DNA from: Bipolaris cookei
Taxonomy: Eukaryota > Ascomycota > Dothideomycetes > Pleosporales > Pleosporaceae
NCBI GenBank assembly: GCA_002286855.1
Contig: NRSV01000020.1
Location: 62,001 to 126,000, forward strand
DNA: 64,000 bases
Reading direction: 5' to 3'
Position 1 is the stretch's first letter. The number at the start of each line of letters is the position of its first letter. A program made the translations under genes and the position numbers. The notes beneath the pieces were generated by a model. The model was not told the origin of the DNA, did not search any database, and saw only the letters and a program-made list of their open reading frames with translations. This document shows positions 1 through 10,681 of this stretch, one piece after another.

Positions 1-2983
1 AGCAAGAGATCTGATTATGACCCTTGTAGGGCTATTCCAGGGCGATGCTGACGAACTCATTGTTATCGAGAGTCTACGTTGCCAGGAACACATCTCGCTC
101 TATGCGCCAGGTTACATGGATTTCTCGGCCTATGTCAAGAATCTACAGCGATCTGTAGAAAGTAGCTCAACACAGATCCGCGATATGGCTATTGACGGCT
201 TGCACAACATCATGAGGCGCAATACAGAAGAGGTTATACGTGCGGCTGAGCCGGGTTTAGAGGACCAGCTGTGGCACGTACTTGACCGCGATCCAGAGCA
301 TGAAGTTGTGCGAAATATCATTCGTAATTGGCTACATCAGACCGGTCTATCAGACACAGCAACGTGGGTGCAGCGATGCCACTCCATCTTGACCAAGACG
401 AAAAAGGTGGAAACTCAGGACAAGATTGAGCAGAAACCCAAAGCGGGCGCAGCAGAGATCCAGGACGAGGAAGTTGCAGGCTTTGCATCTGCATCAAACG
501 CGCCAGGCGCTGAGTCAGGAGATGGCGTACAAGTGAGCCAAGAGCTGCTCAAGTGGCAAGTCCGGACATTTGGTATGGACTGTTTGAGCGAGCTTGTTGC
601 AATGGTCAGCAAGGAAGCTGCTTTCCGAGAAGAAGCGCCTTGTGTAATGGCATTGCAGCAAAGGGTAGCTGACGTGGTGCGCATTGCCTTCTCTGCATCT
701 ACTGCTGGCGTTGTTCAGCTGCGGATATGCGGTCTCAGAATCATTGACCAAGTTCTCAAGGTATGCACATGTACTGAGCGTGTAGAACGTAAAGTAACCC
801 ATCTTATAGCTATTTGGCAAAACGCCTGATCCAGATTTTGCTGAAGTTACCCTACTTGAACAGTACCAGGCTCAGATCGGTTCAGCACTCACGCCAGCCT
901 TTGCAGCAGACTCTTCACCAGAGCTTGCAGCTGAAGCTGTAAACGTATGTGCTACATTTATTGCGACTGGTATCGTAACAGACGTGGATCGAATGGGCCG
1001 TATTCTCAAGTTGCTCGTCTCAGCACTCGAAAACTTTTCCAGTATGTCTTCTGCCCTTCCCTCATCTCCATGCTTGACTAACACGGCTTAGGCGAATCTG
1101 AGACTGCATCGATAGGTGATCTCAAAGGGTTGAGCTCAAATGCTCAGGTTATGGTCAAGATGGCAGTTTTCTCGGCTTGGGCCGAATTGCAAATTGCTAG
1201 TGCCGAGCAGACTTACCTGAGAGACGTGCTGAAGCCCCACATTGCTAAACTAACACCTCTTTGGCTGGCGTCGCTACGGGAATATGCTCGCCTCAGGTTC
1301 GAGCCCGACATTACTTCCTCTATGGGTTCTGCATCGCTCTCTGGTAGCCTTGATACCATCTATGCGGCGCTCAACCGTGAGACGTTGTTAAAATTCTATC
1401 AAGACACCTGGCTCAACCTTGTCGATGCAATCGCTAGTCTCATCGACGAGGATAGCGAGTTCGTGTTTGATGCACTTGATGGAAAGACCGAACTGTCCGA
1501 GTCGGATTCGAACCCAAGAGCTGACCATATCAACTATCGCGACGAGCCCGTTGCTTTCTTCTTTGTGCTATTCGGTCTTGCATTCGAGGCTCTTGCAGGT
1601 CGCCCAGGTGACCTCCAAGCGTCTAAGGAGCAGATCTTGGAGATACTTCAGGCTTTGAAAAAGATCTTACGACCATCGGTATCCGGACATGCCATATACC
1701 AAGAGGTTGTGTTCTCGGAGACGATGGACATGCTTGATCGGTTGGTACTCACTGAAGGCTTGACTATACAGACAGTCATTGTTCAGATTACACGAAACCT
1801 TTGCATTGGTCATCCATCTGCAAGGAGAGATCAAGGGTAAGAGATACAAGCCGGGCTACTCTAAACTCACTAACTCGGCATAGAACTACTTCTGCAGACG
1901 AACATCTCTCAGAAGATATTGACCAGCTGTTTGAGTTGACCAAGATCATGGTACTAGTACTATCAGGTCTAATACCCGGGTTGGAAGACAGCAAATCTAA
2001 AGGTAGGGCTTCTCTTGTTGTTTGAGAAGAATGTTCGCTAATTCGCATCCTTAGCTCGCCACGAAATGAATGAAGAAGCTGTTGCTCTGCTCACAACGGC
2101 ATTGTCTGCTCTCGTGGATGCTGCACAAGTCTTCCCATCCATTATCAAAGCCGATCTTCATGCTTGCATTCTTCATATCTTCGCATCCATAGTCGGCACT
2201 GGAGAATGCCAAGCAACAGTCATCCCGCAAGCATTGCCAATCTTCAAACGCTTCATCACCAGTCTTGCGCCGGATGCTGAAGCTACAGATGACACTGGCA
2301 AGCAACTACGTGCGACGCTGGCGCGATTCCTTGCCATTCTCAGACACGCCCAAAAGCGGGAATTTGACGCTGCTCTTGCGTGTGAGAAGAACACTATTCT
2401 CACGGCTACTATCTTGTTAAGCTCTGCATCATCTGCACTCACACCCAATGATCCGCTCATCCAACGATTTGTTGACGATCTTTTCGATTGTCTTAGTACA
2501 CCCACCACCAGCAAGGTAGCTGCTGGGTGTTGTCGTTCACTCCTTCTCTTGCCCAAAAAGGGCGATTTTGAGACAAGTCTTGCGAAGCTTCTTCTTCCGC
2601 CTACCCTCTCTTTCCTCGCAATACCTTCAGAGGTAGAAGGCCTCGAAGAGTCCCGCACAACCCTCGCCCAGACCCTTGTCAGCTTCATCTCAACTCTTCC
2701 AGAGCCAACACAACGGCAAGTCGCATGTAAAATCATCATTCCTGCCTTGCTATCACGGGCGCAGAGTGAACCAAAGGCAACCCAAGAAACAGCAGCAAGG
2801 CTACTTGAAATCGCTGGTGCCGATCAACAGGCGTTCAGGACTGTGGTGACTGGACTGACGCCTGAGCAAAGAAGCTTCATGGAAGGGGTGTTGAAGAGCG
2901 GACAAGGGCCTAGGAGACAGGAAGTCAATAGGGAAGATGATGGAATACCCAAGATTGCGCTCAAGATGGACTTTGGATCGTAG
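1..2983 (+). CDS. HEAT-repeat protein, HEATR5/Laa1 type (3' part, five exons)
   Basis: The reading frame is already open at base 2, so the 5' part lies outside the window. Exons read as 2-760, 810-1041, 1092-1836, 1884-2002 and 2055-2983, all joined in frame across GT-AG introns of 47-52 nt and ending at TAG. The product is almost entirely amphipathic helices in HEAT-like pairs, with a charged, Ala/Gly-rich linker around residues 135-175 of the visible part. Family members (yeast Laa1, animal HEATR5) are about 2000-residue cytosolic scaffolds that help recruit the AP-1 clathrin adaptor to Golgi/endosome membranes. The helical layout and the C-terminal region, which has repeated LPIFKRF-like helices, fit that family. 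No catalytic motif is visible. Another large HEAT/ARM protein cannot be excluded without an alignment. Confidence 0.68.
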
Positions 2984-3105
2984 AGTGGAGGATGGGCTTA
3001 ATGGAGGTACGAATCTTGTGTTTGTATAATGACATGCTTAGTGGAAATGATAATTGAAACCTATGTCAGGCTAACTGTGCAAGACTTGAACTTTGAAATT
3101 TGCTA

Positions 3106-4274
3106 TCAGATAGGCAATATGCCCGCTGCAACCCAATCCTCTTTTTCACAGTATTCCTTCAAGCTCATTGTCGGCACGTGCACTCCCACCTAGAAATCAG
3201 TCCATTGTTAGGTGATAACTCCAAATCACACAGCAAAGTATTTCGTCCTTACCTTTTCCAGATCCCACGTCATCAACGTATCCTTTTGATTTGCATTGTA
3301 CCCCCAAGTACTTGAAAACTCAAACATTTCTCCAATCTCCTTACCTGCGCCTCCTGGCATCTCCTTGTCAAAGTCCTCAACGTTGACTTGCTTGTAACTA
3401 GTCTTCACCCCAGTCGCCTCACCCCAAGTCTTGATCCAATCCGGCCATGTGCACCATTCGCTCGCAGCCATAACCGTTGACCCTGGAGGCAGCTGCAACA
3501 TGGCGCGCACAAAAGGTCCAACATCTGTCCGAGGATTGAGATGCGGTATCAGCGTGTCCGGAGAAGTCGGAGACTGCATCTGAACCGAGCCATCAGGCAA
3601 CTAGTATATCTCATTAGCAATTCTTTCAAAACCACTTCCACTTTTCCCCTTCCCAGGCGTAAAAGAAGAAAACACATGATACATACTTTTGCAAACCACC
3701 GTCTAGGCATATACCTCCAACTCGTATAAAAATACCCCGTATGCAAACAACTCGTCTTCTTTGCCACCTCCGGGTACTTCTCCCTCACATAACCCGGAAA
3801 AACGCTCGCCTTACTATCAAAATGCCACAACTCTTTATACTTGCCTCCACTCGTTTCATTAGCATTACACAACGTACTCGCCACAAACCCTACCTCATCC
3901 AACCCCTTCACAACCTTCGCTACAGCATCTACGATATTCCTCCCCTGTTCTGCTTCAAGCTCGTATGCATATTTTCCTATTGATATGCCGAGCTCGGCGG
4001 CGCGAGATGCGTTGGAAGGCGTGAAAAATGGGGTCCAGAAGTCTGTGGCGCTGAAGATTAGGTTTGCGCCCTCAAAAGCTGGGGCAAGGGTGGAGGGGTC
4101 GTGCAGGTCTGCCTCGATCATTTGAATGCCGAGGGAGGAGAGGTGCTGAGAGGTCGCGGAGTTGAGGGTGCGGGTCAGGCCGCGGATGCGCCAGGTTGGG
4201 TCGCGGAGGAAGGTGTAGGCGACGGAGGAGCCTTGGTTGCCGGTTATGCCGATTATGACGATGAGTTTGGGCAT
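3106..4274 (-). CDS. NmrA-like NAD(P)-binding protein
   Basis: Three exons on the minus strand (4274-3687, 3600-3253, 3189-3106) give 339 residues. The N-terminus is a Rossmann fold with the glycine motif GITGNQGSS at about residues 9-17. That motif and the lack of a YxxxK catalytic pair point to the NmrA-like branch of atypical short-chain dehydrogenases. Such proteins sense NAD(P) redox state, as Aspergillus NmrA does, or act as reductases (isoflavone-reductase/HSCARG-like). The last exon is short and ends with the ...EDWVAAGIL tail typical of the family; a model without it would stop inside the intron at 3226. It is followed at its start-codon side by the oxygenase gene on the same strand and may belong to the same cluster. 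The substrate is unknown. Confidence 0.82.
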
Positions 4275-4768
4275 TTTTTGGTGAATATATCTGTTTTTCT
4301 TGTTTTTTCTGTCTTTTTTGTTGTTGCGTTTTTATGGGGTGGAGAGTTTTGGGGGCGGAAATGGGGGTTGAGGTAAATGAGGGTGGGTGGAGACGACGGG
4401 AAGGATTGAGTGCCCCACGTGGGAGTTTCAAAGGTGGAAATGGTTTGTGTGTTTGATATATCTTTGGGGGGTTGGGATGAATGTTTTGGAGAGAATTGAA
4501 GGGTTCAATGGCTATATCATCTGGGTTGACGCTGCTGTATATGTATATGTACTTATGTATTGTGTTTATTTGAGGTGGCGTGATTCGCACAATAGCTTGC
4601 CTAAGAACACTTACTCCAACACAGAAAACCAATAGGATTGCATCTATATTAGTCTACCCATAGAGGAAAAGGAAAATCTAGTGCTCAATTGCAAAGATAC
4701 CTGTATCAGTTGGTCTCGTAGCCTTCTGCAAGTTTAATAACACATCATCTCCCCTCTCTCCCAATGCT
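4275..4768. other. intergenic, NmrA-like gene 5' side
   Basis: This stretch lies upstream of the NmrA-like start and downstream of the oxygenase stop; both genes are on the minus strand. Bases 4285-4335 are T-rich on the plus strand, which means an A-rich, ATG-free leader just upstream of the NmrA-like ATG. The ORFs here are of low complexity and no gene is supported. Confidence 0.6.
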
Positions 4769-6612
4769 TCAACTCCCTCCATTCACCCCATTGACCCCCT
4801 TCACCCCAGGCACATCTACCAAACTACCCAGCCCCTCCTTTTCCCTCATTCTCTTCTGCCACGGCAACATCTCCACCGCCGCCTTCACAGGCCCCACTTC
4901 CCCCCGTTCCCTCCTCTCCCTCCACCCGTCAATCTCCCTCTGCTCCACAAAATTCCCATGTAACCCCAACCTCAACTTAACCGGCAAATGCACCACCGCC
5001 AGCGGTCCCTGTGCAAGGTTCCTCGCTTCGAAAATCATAATGTCGTTTCTCAAAACATCCAAATGATTCAGTAAAGCGAAAATGTATCCGTCCCCCTCTT
5101 CAAACCCTCCCTCTTCCCCTTCCTTCTCCTCTGAAGAGGACCGTCTCGGCACAAACACCGGTTCCTGAAACGTACACGTTGGACCTACCCAAAACACATC
5201 TTTGCGTCCACTATCCCACTCGTAATGCCCCAGCACATTAAACAGCCCTCCAGCCGGGGGCCCGCACTTCGCCCCATCATACGGCCTACTCGGATCGATA
5301 TTACATTGCCAAAAGTGATTGTACCGTTTCGTCAGCACTCTATCGTCTATACGCGAGAACTCGCCGTTTATACCGAACACCTTATGTGGCTGGACGCGCG
5401 TGTGGGTTGACGTTTTGGGGTCGAAGATTCAGCGGTAGGTGTCTGATACGAGTTTGTTGCGTTGCTGTAGGGTGGAGGGGGTGGATTGGGGAGGAGAGTC
5501 TGGGGGGAAGAAGAAGAAGACGTTGTCAGAGGCTATGGTTAGGTCGACGACGATTTTACCGTTAGGGTCTTCATAAGAGCCAGCTATGTGGCCGTGGAAG
5601 CCTAGGGGGGTTGTTAGAACAGTATTGGGGATAGAAGAGGGGACGTACCGTTGTCAGCGCGGAGCCAGATGATGTCTTTGGGTTTGGCGTTTCGGCGTGG
5701 GACGATGCCGTACCATTGGTCTTCGTTGGGGTCCCAGGCAAAGTGGTTTCCGCCTTTCTTGAGCCGGTCTTCGTTGACTTTGATAGGGGTTAAGGGTAAG
5801 ACAAGATAGTTCTTTGTGAGGGCACAGTCATGAATCATGCCTGAGAAGGGTGCTTTGTACCAGCACTCTTCTGTCTTTTTCCCGTCTTTGTCAATGGTGT
5901 AGACGACGATGTCGCAGCTAGCGTCGTATCCGTTGCCTCCGGCTTGGTAGCCGTAGCAAACCATTTCTCCAGTGTCTGGATCGAACTTGGGGTGTGCAGT
6001 AAACGTGGGAGATTGCACTTGACCGTCAAAGTCGTAGCGGCCGATTGTTTCGAGAGTGACTGAATCCATGGCGAATGGTGGTCCATCTTCCTTCATTGCA
6101 AGAAGAACACCCCGCCAGAAGATGACGTTGGTGTTTGAAGCAGTTCGTATGATGCCTTTGACCATTTCGTTGTCAGTGTAAGGATTTCTGTAGCGACCGA
6201 GCAATGCGCGCCGGGATTTTGTCTCTGCTTTGAAACGATCCGTATGTACGTATCGTTGTCGAAAGTCGACATGGCCGTTCTCGAACCGAAAGGCAGATAC
6301 GGAGCCATCACCGTTGAAGTGTATGTCTTCTTCAAAAAGGGGAGGAAAGCGGTGATCCGGCTGTATTCGAAAGAAAGTGCCATTGATATCTTTTGGAATC
6401 TATGTTTGCTGAGAACAACCCTGTTTGTGTACTTGTATTGCCCGACTTACTGGGCCAGTAGTTTCTAGCTCAAAAATGTCTGCCTCCAGCCGTGATGGCT
6501 TGTTGAAGCCCTGAAAAAACGGAGTATTTGGGAATTTGACTTGATCGCTACGTTTTTTGCCTTCATGATAAGCCACAGGTACTGAACTTGCGAGGGAGAA
6601 AATGTGCGCCAT
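4769..6612 (-). CDS. carotenoid oxygenase family (stilbene/carotenoid cleaving), with an in-frame TGA
   Basis: The exons are 6612-6451, 6399-5649 and 5601-4769, about 581 codons. The product is an RPE65/lignostilbene-dioxygenase family beta-propeller. The four Fe(II)-binding histidines appear in their usual contexts: TAHPKFD, MIHDC, FHGHIAGSYED and HGNFVEQ. The family uses O2 to cleave a C=C bond of carotenoids or stilbenes such as resveratrol, giving two aldehydes. In exon 3 the frame meets TGA at 5429-5431 (minus strand), inside SDTYR-stop-IFDPKT, where the family usually has Trp (TGG). The coding frame and conservation continue undisturbed to the terminal stop. Either this is a recent nonsense mutation, or an in-frame 60-nt GT-AG segment (5449-5390) is removed as an intron, at the cost of 20 residues. 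The presence of aldehyde dehydrogenase and SnoaL-like neighbours supports a catabolic role. Confidence 0.8.
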
Positions 6613-7140
6613 GATGTTCTATCACTTTGTTCAATTCAACTACCCACCAGCACCCTCCCATCTAATAACCGAATCTGAAATTGCCATTTTGATTGCAGTT
6701 CATGCCATTGGGACCAGATTCCTTGCCTCGCTTCGGGACACTGGAAGGAGCAGATGTGGGGTACTTTACTTGCGGGGTAGCTTACTGTGTACGGGTCTCG
6801 GCTAGAATGGTGAAGGTCGGAGTGATAAGGCCGGATAATATCAGCAGCGTCATGGTGTACGTGAGGGGTACATTTGCTTTGTAGGGGTACTAGCGCCCTC
6901 TTTCTCTTGGTTGCCATGATGCAGTACGTCAAATATGATATTGGATATCCAGCTTTCAATAGTACTAAGCTAGTCGGCTAAAACTGAACAATCTGTCGTA
7001 TGGGTCCTGATGTAATGGTACATTGGCTAAGCAAAGTCTTACTTCTTGCTTGGGGATAGTATAAATGTTTTATTTATTGTGCAGTCGAGAGGACACTATC
7101 ATTATAAGGATTAACGCCACCTAATATTTCGTATTTCTAT
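6613..7140. other. intergenic, oxygenase promoter side
   Basis: About 0.5 kb between the oxygenase start and the stop of the SnoaL-like gene, both on the minus strand. Bases 6960-7140 are AT-rich. Short ORFs here have no recognisable protein character, and no RNA gene or repeat was seen. Confidence 0.5.
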
Positions 7141-8032
7141 TTACGGAGCACTGTTCACTTCCGACCGAGGCTTGCTAAGTACCAACGGTGGAGTACTTGT
7201 CGACGGGTCTTTTCCATAATGCGGCGCTCTCAAATCATCGTCGGCAACCTGTTCGCCTGTAACGGGATGATTGTAGTGAAACGGCACAACGCGGGTATCT
7301 GGCCAGAGCATTGGATTCTCACACAAAACATCTGGTCCGATGGGATCCTCCGGGAATGTCGTTTTGGGGAATGGCACGTGATTTGGTTTGGTGTAGGCCC
7401 AACCTTTGTCAAAGGCGGCATGCCAAAAGGCAAAATACTTGAGTCTGAAGATCTTCCATACGCCATCCTCTTTAATGTACTCATTCTCGTATACCCCACC
7501 TTCCCACCATTGTATTAGGCCGCGAGGGTGCGTGTCCTTGATGCTTTCATGTGTGCCGGCGGACATCATGCTGCGGAAGCGACCCTTTGCGCGTGTGCCT
7601 TCTGTATTGACGTCGACTATGCCCTGCATTTGAGGGTGATCGAGTAAGAAGCCGTGGATGGGTCCATTTCGTCCAGCTACGAATATTCTGGCGAAGCGGC
7701 CGACGTAGAGGCGCCTGGCGCCTGCTTTGCCATCATAGCGGCCTCCAAGGAATTCAACACAGGTGTCCGGGTGGTCGGAGAAGAGATCGGTAACCTGATA
7801 TCATGAGTAACTGAACCTTGCTCATATTACATGGCTACCTACCTCTTTATAGAGACATTTGTCGAGATAATAGCCGTATGTGTACTGAAGTTTGCGAATG
7901 TCCTCTTGGTCTAGGGTGGGGTCAGCGTCTCGAAGCGCGAGTGATGGTTGACTAAGCCGCACCACTCAGCCGCGTCACCTGCGACTGCAGTTTCTCCACC
8001 ATGCCCTTCAGCTCCTCGATTTCGCTAGTCAT
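7141..8032 (-). CDS. SnoaL-like domain protein
   Basis: Read as three exons (8032-7963, 7910-7843, 7794-7141), this gives 263 residues. The N-terminus is a short coiled coil (EELKGMVEKLQSQVTRL). It is followed by the hallmark QEDIRKLQYTYGYYLDKCLY helix of SnoaL-like cone-shaped alpha+beta barrels, a fold shared with scytalone dehydratase and polyketide cyclases. The first intron is about 52 nt, with a CTGAC branch site and CCCTAG acceptor but a weak GTGCGG donor. A GTGGTG donor three bases upstream also keeps the frame, so that junction is uncertain by one codon. The protein is probably soluble. Family members bind small aromatic ligands or catalyse dehydration or cyclisation; the substrate here cannot be deduced. 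It is divergent from the aldehyde dehydrogenase. Confidence 0.75.
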
Positions 8033-8561
8033 TATCGTGGTCGTCTTTTGCAGAAACCAGGGTGTGAATGCTATTCAATGTCGTGGCCATTCTTCACTTT
8101 TTAATATCAACGGTACACAGTTTGCCTAACGCAGAGCTGTCCGAATCTGTCACCACCACAACTATGAGAAAGATCCCGTTCTACCCCCACGAATAGGGTC
8201 AGTCAGAGAGTCGGCGTTATGAATGCGAAATGCCTGAAATAGCGGTTATACACTCCCGACGGGACTATTTCCCAAGGAATATGTGGAGCATAACGACAAA
8301 GCAAGATTGAGGTGGGGTCATGCACCACGAGGAATCTCGGCTTCAGCTTGCTAGCGTTTTTCGAATCAGAAACCACCACCGTCGCTGATATTTATTGAGA
8401 CGTGCTGCAAAAATATCGGAGATTAGCCTATTGATATCCAGTAGATCTCCTGTGAGTTCACACTGACAAAGACTTGTTGAGCACTGTTTGCCTTTGTGAG
8501 GTGCAGCGACCGAAGTACAGCCGTAACAGAAGAGCTGCGTCATTACATTTGACATTCCAAC
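8033..8561. promoter_or_regulatory. divergent promoter region, SnoaL-like gene / aldehyde dehydrogenase
   Basis: These 529 bp lie between two oppositely directed starts, so both genes probably share control elements here. CGG/CCG triplets cluster at 8243-8262 and are listed separately. A minus-strand ORF at 8343-8618 overlaps the aldehyde dehydrogenase start and is not convincing. Confidence 0.5.
8243..8262. promoter_or_regulatory. candidate Zn2Cys6 binding site (CGG/CCG triplets)
   Basis: CGG at 8243-8245 and CCG at 8256-8258 form an inverted pair with a 10-nt spacer. CCG at 8256 and CGG at 8260 form an everted pair with a 1-nt spacer. Gal4-type factors bind paired CGG triplets, and a Zn2Cys6 gene lies about 2.4 kb away. 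Such triplets arise often by chance, so this is only a candidate. Confidence 0.25.
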
Positions 8562-10361
8562 ATGGGCCTTCCAGAGAAGGTTGAGACGCGTCTGTTCATC
8601 AATGGAGAAGTCAGTCACGGGGAACTAGTGGAACTGAACACTTGAGCTGACCCTTTCCCAGTTTGTTGAATCGTCAAATGGCAAAACATTTGACATTTTC
8701 AATCCATCAACGTTGAAGCTTGTAGCCAAGGGTTAGTTTTATTGACCCCCTTAGGGAAGCATGTTGGCTAAAGAAGACCACAGTACACGAGGCATCTGAG
8801 CAGGATACGGAAAATGCCGTAGCCGCAGCAAAAGCTGCTTTCCCTGCATGGTCTGCACTCTCTCCCGACCAAAGGGGTCAGTATTTCAAGAAGCTGGCAG
8901 CACTGATCCGAGAGAACAACGATGAGCTAGCGGCATTGGAAGCAAGTTCGATGGGCCGCCCGGTGGGAGAGTTTTTTGATGCATACGCCGCGGCGGCAAA
9001 GTGGGATCACTATGCCGAGAGCGGATACAGTGTGCAAGGTGAGAATGTCAGCACATGACGAAGTTGAGATGCTGACATGAAGCAGGAACTACCAGTGTCC
9101 AGACTCCAGGGTTCATCAACATGACACTACGTCAGCCCTATGGAGTTGTTGCCGCTATTATTCCATGGAACGTGCCCTTGTTTTTCTTAGTGAGCAAGCT
9201 TGCTCCAGCTTTGATTGTAGGAAATACAGTCGTTCTAAAGAGCTCCGAGAAAGCTCCCCTGACTGTGAGTGATGGATTGGGTATTCATATCAAAAGCTAA
9301 TGGTGACAGTCTGCCAAAATCGCCGTGCTGGTAAAGCAGGCTGGATTCCCGCCAGGCGTCATCAACATCATCACTGGGTTCGGAAATGTGAGCGGTTCCG
9401 TTTTGAGCCACCACATGGACGTCCGAGCTCTGTCATTTACTGGGTCGAGCCGGACTGGAAGGATTATTCAAGAAGCGGCGGCAAAGTCTAATCTGAAGCA
9501 AGTCTACCTGGAGCTCGGGGGCAAGTCGCCGGCGATTATTTTCGAAGATGCAGACATGGAGAAGGCAGTCAAGGAGACGGCGCACAGCATCCGATGGAAC
9601 AGTGGGCAGGTGTGCATGGCCAACTCGCGCATCTACGTGCAGAAGTCGGTGGCGGACCGGTACATTGAGCTTTTCAAGCGAAACTTTGAGACTGAGACCA
9701 AAATGGGAGATCCGCTAGCAGCGCCCCAGGAGGGTGTCAACCACGGCCCGCAGGCAGATGACGCACAGCACAAGACAGTGCTGCAATACCTAGAAAGTGG
9801 GAAGCAGACTGGCGGAGAGTTGATTACGGGGGGGAGTGCGCCGTCTGACCGTGAAGGGTACTACATTCAGCCGACCATCTTCAAGAATACACCTGAGGAC
9901 GCAAAGATTATGAAGGAGGAGATTTTTGGGCCGGTGGTCAACATCAATGTCTTCAGCACTGAGGAGGAGGCTCTGGCCAAAGCCAACGCGACGGAGTTTG
10001 TTCCCTCCCCCTATCTTCTTGGCAACGCTAGGTGAAACTGATGGTGACTAACGACGATGCAGATACGGGCTATACGCATCAGTATACACCAAGGACATTG
10101 ACCGGGCAATGCGCTTCGCAAAAGGGCTGGAGGCTGGGACGGTGGGAGTTAATTGCACGTCGCCTGGTGAGTTTTTGATCATAGCAGGGCCTGCAGGGAT
10201 ATACATGCACAAGGCGATTGCTAATACAAGAGACAGTGACTGGCACGGATATGCCGTTTGGCGGATACAAGTCGTCGGGGTCGGGGCGGGAGGGAGAACC
10301 TCTGTACTCACTCAACAACTTTCTGGAGACGAAGAGCGTACTGATCAAGATGGGGCAATAA
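8562..10361 (+). CDS. NAD(P)-dependent aldehyde dehydrogenase
   Basis: Seven exons (8562-8609, 8662-8731, 8784-9038, 9086-9264, 9310-9995, 10063-10166, 10237-10361) join in frame to 488 residues, the normal ALDH length. Family landmarks in order are FINGEFVESSNGKTFDIFNP near the N-terminus, PWNVPL and the NAD-fold VLKSSEKAPL, FTGSSRTGR, the catalytic Glu in LELGGKSP, the nucleophile Cys in NSGQVCMANSR, EEIFGPV, and PFGGYKSSGSGREG near the C-terminus. It oxidises an aldehyde to the acid. No targeting signal is visible, so it is probably cytosolic, ALDH1-like. The nearby oxygenase would release aldehydes, which makes a joint pathway plausible. The intron after 9995 has an unusual GTTTGT donor, but conserved protein continues across it. 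Confidence 0.93.
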
Positions 10362-10681
10362 GTAGAGGCGTCAATGTATATATGCATCGAAGGGGGTGGC
10401 GGCGGTGAAATCAGCCAATCGTTAGGTCTTGCAGGGTGGCTTTGCGGGCGCGGGCACACGCACAGCCAACGAACCAGGCGCCCAGCACGCAAACCCATGC
10501 ACGCGTGAATTGGAACCCTTCTCCTCTGCACCCGTCTCCTCCACTGAAGAGGGCAACATGCTCCGCTGCCCTTCCCCGGACTGCTGCAGGTGTGCCGAAT
10601 GAGCCCATTGCGTCGCTTGCTAGAGCCATTAATAGTGTCGTCTGGTCCCGCCGGGCTGCCCCCCGCTGTCCTCGGAACGAT
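10362..10681. other. intergenic, upstream of the Zn2Cys6 gene
   Basis: The frame of the following gene is open upstream to an ATG at 10436. That stretch would encode a low-complexity Ala/Arg/Pro peptide not expected before a zinc cluster, so I treat it as 5' leader and promoter. Confidence 0.45.

Noticed and set aside
1503..1515. Sequence resembling a reversed tRNA B box (GGATTCGAACCC)
   Set aside because: It lies inside a coding exon of the HEAT-repeat gene and no matching A box or cloverleaf could be drawn.
7911..7970. Apparent frameshift near the start of the SnoaL-like gene
   Set aside because: A 52-nt intron with a CTGAC branch site and CCCTAG acceptor restores the frame and joins RLS to the conserved QEDIRKLQY helix, so the gene is intact.
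8343..8618. 91-codon minus-strand ORF
   Set aside because: It overlaps the start of the well-supported aldehyde dehydrogenase and has no domain.
10436..10681. Upstream ATG extension of the Zn2Cys6 protein
   Set aside because: The added peptide is low-complexity Ala/Arg/Pro and would place the zinc cluster about 105 residues in; the ATG at 10682 is more typical.
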